DNA from: DUOH01 sp036562625
GTDB lineage: Bacteria; Bacillota; UBA4882; UBA10575
Direction: 5' to 3'
NCBI GenBank assembly: GCA_036562625.1
Contig: DATCJV010000057.1
Span: 1-6,172, forward strand
DNA: 6,172 bases
The notes beneath the pieces were generated by a model. The model saw nothing but the letters and a program-made list of their open reading frames with translations. It did not search any database and was not told the origin of the DNA. Every line of letters starts with the position of its first letter. The first letter of the stretch is position 1. Positions 1 through 5,076 of the stretch are shown here, piece by piece. The translations under genes were made by a program, and so were the position numbers.

Positions 1-1017
1 TTTTCTGGCATAAGGGCCGGTAGCCGCTAAAGAAGCAAAAGCGTTCATCGCCAAGAGGCCGACCGGATGCAAAGCCTTTTCTTCCAGAACGTCTCCTACC
101 ACAGTGTATTTACGGTACTTGGTCGGATCGTCGATGGGGCCAAAAAAGTTCTGCCATTTATTCGCCTCTTCCCTTGCCCAGTCGTCGCTGCCAAACCACT
201 CATAGTCCAAGGCGATATTTCCCACCACCCGGTAAGAATCACTGAAAAAATCGCCATGCCCTTCCTCGAACCTGGGAGTTCCGTCGTAATTGGCATACTC
301 AGGCGCCAAACCGGTCACCGGATGACAGGCTTTCTTCAAATAGGCCCTGCTGGCCTTGGCCGCTTCCTGCCAAAATTCTTTATCTTCCGGGTTTCCCCAT
401 AAGGCAAATAACTCATAAAAATGGGGCAAATGATAAGACGGGTCCGTAAAGTCGCTCTCCGGGATAAACTTGATTAGTTTATTCTTCTTCTCCCACAGGG
501 GAGCGGCCATCCCGTCCTCCCGGTGCAGGCACGCCCGGAGAAGCTCTTTCGCTTGTTCACTATAGTTATAAGGTTCCGGCCCGTCTCCCCACCGGTGAGA
601 GGCAAAGAGTAAAGCCAGGGCAAAATACTCCTCTCCGTCCGGCGCCGGACCTTGTGCCCTCCGGGTTCCGTCCGGATTTAACGACCAAGCAAAATACCCT
701 GCATATTCGCCGTGAGCATGCCACATATACCGTTTGGTCCAAGTCCAAATCCGGTCAAACTCCTCTTTCATATTCATCTGTACACACATCATCATCCCAT
801 AAGACATACCCTCGGTTCTAACATCAACGTTTCCGGTGTCCAAAATATAACCGGCGTCCATTCCTACCGGATAAAAGATCCTAGTCTCATCATCACCGTA
901 GAAAAGCTGTTGCCAAGTATCATGAAGCTTTTCTTCAATTTCAGACCGAGTATAACCGCATTCCTCAAAGAGATTACGGTATTTTCCTGTGTAAAAAGCG
1001 CCTTTTGCTTCTTTCAT
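1..1017 (-). CDS. rexA: GH8 reducing-end xylose-releasing exo-oligoxylanase (Rex), 3' end outside window
   Basis: Predicted EC 3.2.1.156 enzyme, an inverting GH8 hydrolase that removes xylose from the reducing end of xylo-oligosaccharides of three or more units. The window holds 339 codons without a stop. From memory, characterised Rex proteins are about 380-390 residues, so roughly 50 are missing. Visible GH8 features are DVRTEGMSYGMM with the probable general acid E69, GYFAWSLNPDG (107-117), GPAPDGEEYF (123-132), SHRWGDG (140-146), DPSYHLPHFYE with Y195, and SDSYRVVGN with D260. E69, Y195 and D260 appear to match Glu70, Tyr198 and Asp263 of the Bacillus halodurans Rex (numbering recalled, not aligned). 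An LHP motif at 316-318 matches the loop that blocks the aglycone side in Rex and gives exo action, which separates it from GH8 endoxylanases and endoglucanases. There is no signal peptide, so it should be cytoplasmic. It lies 48 bases after the GH43 stop, beyond a terminator, so it may be expressed separately. Confidence 0.93.
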   Translation of the reverse strand, partial: MKEAKGAFYTGKYRNLFEECGYTRSEIEEKLHDTWQQLFYGDDETRIFYPVGMDAGYILDTGNVDVRTEGMSYGMMMCVQMNMKEEFDRIWTWTKRYMWHAHGEYAGYFAWSLNPDGTRRAQGPAPDGEEYFALALLFASHRWGDGPEPYNYSEQAKELLRACLHREDGMAAPLWEKKNKLIKFIPESDFTDPSYHLPHFYELFALWGNPEDKEFWQEAAKASRAYLKKACHPVTGLAPEYANYDGTPRFEEGHGDFFSDSYRVVGNIALDYEWFGSDDWAREEANKWQNFFGPIDDPTKYRKYTVVGDVLEEKALHPVGLLAMNAFASLAATGPYARK

Positions 1018-1027
1018 TACTGCACTT

Positions 1028-1033
1028 CCCCCT
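1028..1033 (-). promoter_or_regulatory. Ribosome binding site of rex
   Basis: AGGGGG on the minus strand, ten bases ahead of the ATG at 1017. It supports that start, whose first residues are MKEAKGAFYTGKYRN. The site lies downstream of the terminator, so it is present on any transcript that passes or starts beyond that hairpin. Confidence 0.6.
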
Positions 1034-1043
1034 ACATTATGAT

Positions 1044-1067
1044 AAAAATCCGGCTGTGCGCCGGATT
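1044..1067 (-). terminator. Rho-independent terminator overlapping the GH43 stop codon
   Basis: Minus-strand reading gives a perfect 8-bp stem AATCCGGC / GCCGGATT around the loop GCACA, followed directly by a run of T (1048-1044). The upstream arm includes the last two bases of the GH43 TAA stop codon (1068-1066), so a ribosome terminating there would cover the hairpin. It separates GH43 from rex and should reduce read-through into rex. Confidence 0.8.
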
Positions 1068-1094
1068 ATAATGCCGTATACTCAAACCAATCAA
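1065..1094 (-). promoter_or_regulatory. Candidate sigma-A promoter for rex at the end of GH43
   Basis: A perfect TATAAT lies on the minus strand at 1070-1065, overlapping the GH43 stop codon. A weaker TTGATT lies 18 bases upstream, at 1094-1089. Predicted initiation about seven bases below the -10 falls near 1058, in the loop of the terminator. A transcript starting there would lack the first arm of the hairpin and escape termination while keeping the rex ribosome binding site. The -35 matches consensus at four of six positions, and both elements lie in or against coding sequence, so this is inference. Confidence 0.4.
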
Positions 1095-2673
1095 AGTCGG
1101 CATAGTTATCTTCGGCGCCTCCGTTACTGCTGGCGTATAAACCGATGAAGACGCCGACAAAACCTCCTGCTACGTCAGTGCTTAAAATCCTACCGTCTAC
1201 CCGTTTCGCCAGAGTGAACCAAGTCCCTTCGGACTCCCCGTAATAAAAATCATACTCTTGGCCTCTAGCTTGCAGTAAGAGAATCAGTCTCTGCGTAGAA
1301 CAGACCTTTTCTCCGATTACCTCTTCTACTCCGCCCGCACACTGGATCAACTGGACCAGACGCTCGCCTGATTTTTGGGTGACCACAAAACGCCAGTGAT
1401 AATCATGGTTCTGTAACAGAACGAGGCCTGCTTCTTCCCGTTCCTGCCGGGGAGAAAACTCCATGGCCGCTCCAGCCGAAAAATTATGGTGCTGTAGCCG
1501 CCTTCCGATAAAACTTGGGTTTACCAGTTCCTTAACAGACTCTGCCTTTAACTTTAACCGTAAATAGCCGGGACGCGCCGTCAAACTCCAAAAGTTATCT
1601 CTGGGTGTGCGCAAAAACTGCCACTCCGGACCCAACACCTCCTCAGTGAAGTGGGTACAAGCCAGGCGAGGCTTTTTTTCCCCGGCAGGCAGATCTGGCC
1701 GCATATACTCAAACTTTACCCGCCCGTCACCGGGACTGACCACCGGCCAACCATCCTCCCAGACGACAGGGACCAAAAAAGTCTCCCTCCCCAGGTTCCG
1801 GTAGTACCCACCACTCGGTCTGGAAGCCAAAACCACCATCCACCATTCACCTTTTTGGGTCTGAACCAGATCTCCATGGCCCACATTGACGATGGGATAA
1901 TCTCTCCCCAAATGACGATGGGTTAAGATGGGATTGGCCGGATTACCGTAATACGGCCCGGTAACCCCCCCCTCGCTCCTGGCGATGGTGAGGGCGTGGT
2001 GATGCCCTGTTCCTCCTTCGGATATTAACAGATAATAACAGCCATCAATCTTATACAAGTGGGGACCCTCCGGCCAAATAACACCGGCCATCGCCCCTTT
2101 CCATAAGGTATACACCGGCCCGACCAGACGCATCTTCTCCAGATCCAGTTCCTGAAGCCAGATTTCCCAATCTCCATCATACCGGACACCGTCTGGATTC
2201 GGTCTCGTTCCTATATAGTAAGCCTTGCCATCGTCGTCAAAGAACAAAGAAGGATCTATCCCGGGCGCCTCCGGTAGCCAGTAGGGGTCGGACCAAGCCC
2301 CGAAAGGATCTTTGGTGGTGACAATAAAGTTTCCCCCCCGGCCGACATTGGTGGTGCTCACATAGAAGACACCTTGATGATACCTGATGGTTGGCGCAAA
2401 AATACCTTCTGATTGTTCCACTCCGTCCAGGTTCAATTGGGAAGGCCTGTCGAGCACATGTCCGATTTGCTCCCAGTTCACCAGGTCTTTACTGTGAAAA
2501 AGCGGAACACCTGGATAGTAGGCAAATGAAGAAGTCACCAAAAAATAGTCCTCACCGACCCTACAGACGGAAGGATCAGGATAAGTTCCGGCCAACACCG
2601 GATTTCTAAAAATCTTACCCCTTTCTGCTGTTGTCCCTGGCAGAAACGCCTTTTCCCTTTTAACTTTCATCAT
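1066..2673 (-). CDS. GH43 beta-xylosidase / alpha-L-arabinofuranosidase with C-terminal beta-sandwich domain
   Basis: Inverting GH43 enzyme, predicted to remove xylose (possibly also arabinose) from non-reducing ends of xylo-oligosaccharides inside the cell. Numbering from the ATG at 2673 (535 residues), the five-bladed propeller spans about 20-320. The expected catalytic carboxylates are D33 in TYPDPS (base), D140 in GIDPSLFFDDDG (pKa modulator) and E202 in WPEGPHLY (acid). NVGHGDLV and NLGRETFL are further family motifs. The C-terminal part (about 340-535), with SFIGRRLQHHNFSAG and EEAGLVLLQNHDYHW, fits the concanavalin-like domain (GH43_C2) of long beta-xylosidases. No signal peptide is visible. 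A TTG at 2682 opens the same frame but lies only one base from GGAGG, so the ATG at 2673, ten bases away, is preferred. Xylosidase versus arabinofuranosidase activity cannot be settled by motif; the Rex neighbour favours xylosidase. Confidence 0.9.
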   Translation of the reverse strand: MMKVKREKAFLPGTTAERGKIFRNPVLAGTYPDPSVCRVGEDYFLVTSSFAYYPGVPLFHSKDLVNWEQIGHVLDRPSQLNLDGVEQSEGIFAPTIRYHQGVFYVSTTNVGRGGNFIVTTKDPFGAWSDPYWLPEAPGIDPSLFFDDDGKAYYIGTRPNPDGVRYDGDWEIWLQELDLEKMRLVGPVYTLWKGAMAGVIWPEGPHLYKIDGCYYLLISEGGTGHHHALTIARSEGGVTGPYYGNPANPILTHRHLGRDYPIVNVGHGDLVQTQKGEWWMVVLASRPSGGYYRNLGRETFLVPVVWEDGWPVVSPGDGRVKFEYMRPDLPAGEKKPRLACTHFTEEVLGPEWQFLRTPRDNFWSLTARPGYLRLKLKAESVKELVNPSFIGRRLQHHNFSAGAAMEFSPRQEREEAGLVLLQNHDYHWRFVVTQKSGERLVQLIQCAGGVEEVIGEKVCSTQRLILLLQARGQEYDFYYGESEGTWFTLAKRVDGRILSTDVAGGFVGVFIGLYASSNGGAEDNYADFDWFEYTAL

Positions 2674-2791
2674 GCCATACAAACCTCCAGACTGCCACCG
2701 ACGGCATCTCCTTTATTTTATAAATATATAAGTCAAAGGTTCTTCCATAGCTGTCACCAAGTTTTCACCGGCGCCACCCATAGATAGGTAT
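2674..2791 (-). other. Leader region upstream of GH43
   Basis: This is the remaining gap between the terminator after the second permease and the GH43 start. On the minus strand it contains an AT-rich stretch at about 2715-2732 next to TTGACT (2736-2731). The nearest TATAAT-like hexamers sit only about 9-10 bases after TTGACT, which is too short for a normal sigma-A promoter. A second purine-rich ribosome-binding-like motif AAAGGAG lies at 2714-2708. No xyl-type operator or catabolite-response element stands out. How GH43 is transcribed past the upstream terminator is therefore unresolved. Confidence 0.4.
2684..2688 (-). promoter_or_regulatory. Ribosome binding site that decides the GH43 start
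   Basis: GGAGG on the minus strand. Distances to candidate starts are one base to TTG (2682), five to an out-of-frame ATG (2678), ten to ATG (2673) and thirteen to ATG (2670). The in-frame ATG at 2673 is the best usable start. The ATG with the ideal distance is in another frame and encodes only Met-Ala before a TGA that overlaps the real start. Confidence 0.7.
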
Positions 2792-2817
2792 AAAAAAGCC
2801 CGGCCGAAGCCGGGCTT
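2792..2817 (-). terminator. Rho-independent terminator with UUCG tetraloop after the permease genes
   Basis: Minus-strand reading gives a perfect 9-bp stem AAGCCCGGC / GCCGGGCTT closed by the extra-stable tetraloop C(TTCG)G, followed by a T run (2797-2792). It begins 11 bases after the stop codon of the second permease. It is a textbook intrinsic terminator and should end, or strongly attenuate, the transport transcript before the hydrolase genes. Confidence 0.92.
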
Positions 2818-2828
2818 CTCCACGAATA

Positions 2829-3707
2829 TTACCCTTTTAAGGCGCCGGCCAGTGTGCTCTGGATAATCCAACGGTGACCAATTAGATACAGAATAACTGT
2901 AGGCGCGGCGGCAATAATCGCGGCTGCCGCATACCGCGGCATGTGATCCACTCCATAGTTATTCATAAACTGTGCAATCCGTAGCTGCATGGTGAACTTC
3001 TCCAAACTGTTCAACATGATTAAGCTTAACAAATAATCACTCCATGACCCCATAAACACCAGCAAAGTTGCTAAGACGGTCGCAGGTTTGGCTAGCGGCA
3101 ACATGATTCGTAGAAATATACCGGTGTTTCCGGCGCCATCGATCCGCGCCGCCTCCGCCAATTCATTGGGTAACCCGGCAAAAAAGGATCGATAGATGAT
3201 AGTCCAAAAAGGAATCCCAAAGGCGGTCATCGGCAAAAACAGCCCGGGAAGGGTATCGGTGAGATTCATGGCGCCGCACAATCGATAAAGCGGAATCAGA
3301 ACCATCTGCACAGGCACAAAATAGCCGGCCAAGATGACATAGAAGAAGACTTCCGTCATTTTACTGCGGTAACGGGCAAAGATATATCCGGCCATCGCCG
3401 CCACCGGTACTGTGCAAGCAATCGCTCCCAAACAAACATACAAGGTGTTGAGGAGTCCTTGACCGATCTGAATTGCCTTCCACGCTTCGGCAAAATTGAT
3501 CCACCGGATTTCTGTAGGAAAACTCCAGGGATGGTAGTTATATTCCAAACGGGTCTTAAAGACAAACATAAAAGGAAGGATCAGAGGCACAATGACGGTC
3601 AAAGCCAGTAAAATCAAGATAGCAGTGATAAAGATCTCCATCAGCTTTGAACGGACAGGAAAGGGCTGCGCCAGCTGCGGTAGTTTTGCCGTATTATTGT
3701 TCATCAT
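2829..3707 (-). CDS. Carbohydrate ABC transporter permease, MalG-like (CUT1)
   Basis: Inner-membrane subunit of a CUT1-type sugar importer that pairs with the upstream permease to form the translocation channel. The 292 residues begin with a short cytoplasmic tail, then a first membrane helix at about 24-48 and five more at roughly 86-110, 118-142, 152-172, 206-228 and 262-280. The EAA loop that docks the ATPase is clear at about 179-204: LPNELAEAARIDGAGNTGIF, then LRIMLP. Length and the short C-terminal tail (ending TLAGALKG) are typical of MalG relatives. ATG at 3707 is used. It overlaps the TGA of the preceding permease gene (ATGATGA), which implies translational coupling, with GAAAGGA upstream as a weak ribosome site. 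A second ATG at 3704 is possible. Substrate specificity is inferred from the xylan-related neighbours. Confidence 0.94.
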   Translation of the reverse strand: MMNNNTAKLPQLAQPFPVRSKLMEIFITAILILLALTVIVPLILPFMFVFKTRLEYNYHPWSFPTEIRWINFAEAWKAIQIGQGLLNTLYVCLGAIACTVPVAAMAGYIFARYRSKMTEVFFYVILAGYFVPVQMVLIPLYRLCGAMNLTDTLPGLFLPMTAFGIPFWTIIYRSFFAGLPNELAEAARIDGAGNTGIFLRIMLPLAKPATVLATLLVFMGSWSDYLLSLIMLNSLEKFTMQLRIAQFMNNYGVDHMPRYAAAAIIAAAPTVILYLIGHRWIIQSTLAGALKG

Positions 3708-4642
3708 AACGCGTCACTATCCTTTCTCTGTAAAGAAAATTGGAGAATAGTAAAGACTAACGAAAGCAAGAAGATGACCACGCCGACAGCGGCGGCTCTT
3801 CCGTATTGCCAATTAACGAACCCGTACTTATACAAGACAATCCCCAAGGTGCTGGTGGCATAACCCGGTCCGCCGGTAGTCATCAACCAAGGTAAATCAA
3901 ATAGTTTCATGCTCCCAACAATACATAAGATGGAGATGATGCGCAGCGCATAAGAGGTCATCGGGATAACGATATATCTGGCGTATTGCCAGGGAGTCGC
4001 CCCATCCAACTGAGCGGCCTCCTGTATATCTTTGGGAATCTGTTCGATGTTGGCCATGAGATAAATAATATAAAACCCGGAATAGGCCCAAGTCGCTACC
4101 GCAAAGATGGACCAGAAGGCCAGATCGGGATTACCTAAAAAATCAATTCTCGCCAACCACTGCCAGTTAAATTTGGTGGCGAGCGAAGAGATGATCCCAT
4201 GCCTGGGCGCAAACACAAACCTGCCTAACATAGCGGTAATCGCCGACGGGAGAACATTGGCCAAGTAATAAATGACCCGTAATGGCTTGGTAATCTTATT
4301 CTTGTAAACCGATAAGGAGAAGGCAATAAAAAAGGCGATAGGAATTTGAATAACCACACTCCAGAAAGCCCAAATCAGGACATTTTTCAAACCAATAAGA
4401 AACTCTTCTGTCTGAAAGAGACGGATATAATTCTGTAACCCTATGAATACTGTTGGGCCGAGCCCGGTCGAACGCGTCATCGAAAGCCGAAAAGTTTCTT
4501 CGATGGGATAATACATGAAGATTACCAGAAACGCTACTGCGGGCGTCAGCATAATTACTTTAAAGAGCAATGTCTGCCAATCCCGGCTCTTCTTCTCTTT
4601 CTTGCCATACATCATTGTATATGCTTCAACATTTGCGTTCAT
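3704..4642 (-). CDS. Carbohydrate ABC transporter permease, MalF-like (CUT1)
   Basis: First inner-membrane subunit of the sugar importer, partner of the permease that follows it. Numbered from the ATG at 4642, it has 312 residues. There is a hydrophilic basic N-terminus (YGKKEKKSRDWQ), a first membrane segment at about 25-47, further hydrophobic helices near 88-113, 124-145, 174-196, 232-250 and 283-304, and the EAA loop IPKDIQEAAQLDGATPWQYA, with EAA at 208-210. The stretch LPWLMTTGGPGYAT is also characteristic of this family. A TTG at 4657 extends the frame by five codons but overlaps the ribosome binding site. The ATG eight bases after GGAGG is the clear start. The gene lies 434 bases after the binding-protein gene and overlaps the next permease gene by four bases. 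Its own ribosome site and a candidate promoter upstream suggest it can be expressed apart from the binding protein. Confidence 0.94.
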   Translation of the reverse strand: MNANVEAYTMMYGKKEKKSRDWQTLLFKVIMLTPAVAFLVIFMYYPIEETFRLSMTRSTGLGPTVFIGLQNYIRLFQTEEFLIGLKNVLIWAFWSVVIQIPIAFFIAFSLSVYKNKITKPLRVIYYLANVLPSAITAMLGRFVFAPRHGIISSLATKFNWQWLARIDFLGNPDLAFWSIFAVATWAYSGFYIIYLMANIEQIPKDIQEAAQLDGATPWQYARYIVIPMTSYALRIISILCIVGSMKLFDLPWLMTTGGPGYATSTLGIVLYKYGFVNWQYGRAAAVGVVIFLLSLVFTILQFSLQRKDSDAL

Positions 4643-4650
4643 CGAAAACA

Positions 4651-4655
4651 CCTCC
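4651..4655 (-). promoter_or_regulatory. Ribosome binding site that decides the first permease start
   Basis: GGAGG on the minus strand, eight bases before the ATG at 4642, which is ideal spacing. The in-frame TTG at 4657 overlaps this motif and cannot use it. Confidence 0.8.
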
Positions 4656-4745
4656 AAATCTATAAAATTCCCTTACCCGGACTCAAAGCTTAAAAGCAAT
4701 ACTTCTCCGGTGGCTTGCTTTCCATTAATTTTTATGGTTACACCC

Positions 4746-4783
4746 TTTGTTCATAATCAATAAATAATAATTATGATAACAAA
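4746..4783. repeat. Interrupted inverted repeat, candidate operator
   Basis: On the plus strand, TTTGTT-CATAAT (4746-4757) is mirrored by ATTATG-AT-AACAAA (4770-4783). This is a 12-base dyad with a two-base insertion in one arm and a 12-base centre. The innermost seven bases, TCATAAT / ATTATGA, are perfect and uninterrupted. It overlaps the -10 and initiation region of the candidate promoter on the minus strand, the usual position for a repressor site. The sequence is AT-rich, so some symmetry is expected by chance, and no regulator gene lies in the window. Confidence 0.4.
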
Positions 4784-4799
4784 ACACTCTATAATTCAA
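4770..4799 (-). promoter_or_regulatory. Candidate sigma-A promoter for the permease genes
   Basis: On the minus strand, TTGAAT (4799-4794) is followed after 18 bases by CATAAT (4775-4770). These match the consensus boxes at four and five of six positions. Initiation would fall near 4763, giving a leader of about 120 bases ahead of the permease ATG. It could supply permease mRNA independently of the binding-protein transcript, which meets a strong hairpin first. AT-rich surroundings raise the chance of a false match. Confidence 0.4.
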
Positions 4800-5020
4800 T
4801 AAAATAGGCCTTGGCTTAATTAAGAACGAATAAAACGCTTGAACAACCTTGAAAAACTCAGCGGCAACATCTGGACAGATTACTTCCAGGCAATACTTGA
4901 CGCGGAGCACACACTTGGGAACTTCACTCATTACATGACAAAACAAATAGCTAAGATACATAAATAAAGCCGGATAAGATCGATACCAACCAAATCTGCG
5001 GCACACGCAAGGTTAAGAAG

Positions 5021-5054
5021 CGAGGGGGGTGGAAGACTCTTCCACGCCCCCACG
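5021..5054 (-). terminator. Strong GC hairpin after the binding-protein gene, partial terminator or mRNA stabiliser
   Basis: On the minus strand, GTGGAAG pairs with CTTCCAC around the three-base loop AGT. The stem then continues past one bulged C as GGGGG / CCCCC, giving a very stable structure of about 12 pairs. It begins 22 bases after the stop codon at 5077. The sequence beyond is CTTCTTAACC, a poor T-tract, so complete termination is doubtful. Such hairpins after solute-binding-protein genes commonly protect the upstream message and let only part of transcription reach the permeases, matching the higher need for binding protein. Confidence 0.65.
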
Positions 5055-5076
5055 ATCTCTAGTTTATCTGCTTATC

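Larger units (their letters stand above)
4656..5020. other. Long gap between binding-protein and permease genes, no confident gene
   Basis: About 365 bases between the hairpin after the binding-protein gene and the permease ribosome site. The part near the permease (about 4740-4810) is very AT-rich and holds a candidate promoter and dyad. The middle (about 4824-4967) is less AT-rich and is open on both strands. On the minus strand a GTG-started frame of 93 codons (5006-4725) has no ribosome binding site. On the plus strand a 47-codon stretch ending at a TAA (4965-4967) has no proper start. A perfect palindrome CTTAATTAAG lies at 4815-4824. I recognise neither peptide, and no RNA gene is apparent. 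The length is unusual for genes of one transporter and may reflect an old insertion or a long regulated leader. Confidence 0.4.

Noticed and set aside
67..402. Plus-strand open frame of 111 codons
   Set aside because: It lies fully opposite the GH8 gene, whose reading frame is continuous with clear family motifs, so it is a shadow frame.
712..1071. Plus-strand open frame of 119 codons
   Set aside because: Antisense to the GH8 N-terminus and spanning its terminator; no family motif and no ribosome site.
2674..2682. TTG start for GH43 at 2682
   Set aside because: Only one base separates it from GGAGG. The ATG at 2673 is better placed.
2755..2768. Possible catabolite-response element on the minus strand, TGAAAACTTGGTGA
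   Set aside because: The first half resembles the consensus, but the central CG and the second half do not match.
4643..4657. TTG start for the first permease at 4657
   Set aside because: It overlaps the GGAGG that serves the ATG at 4642.
4660..4688. TTGAGT-16-TATAGA as a promoter just ahead of the first permease
   Set aside because: Initiation would fall at or inside the ribosome binding site, leaving almost no leader, and both boxes are weak.
4725..5006. 93-codon minus-strand open frame between the binding-protein and first permease genes
   Set aside because: GTG start with no ribosome binding site, no recognised domain, and it runs through the AT-rich candidate promoter region. Kept only as part of the gap description.
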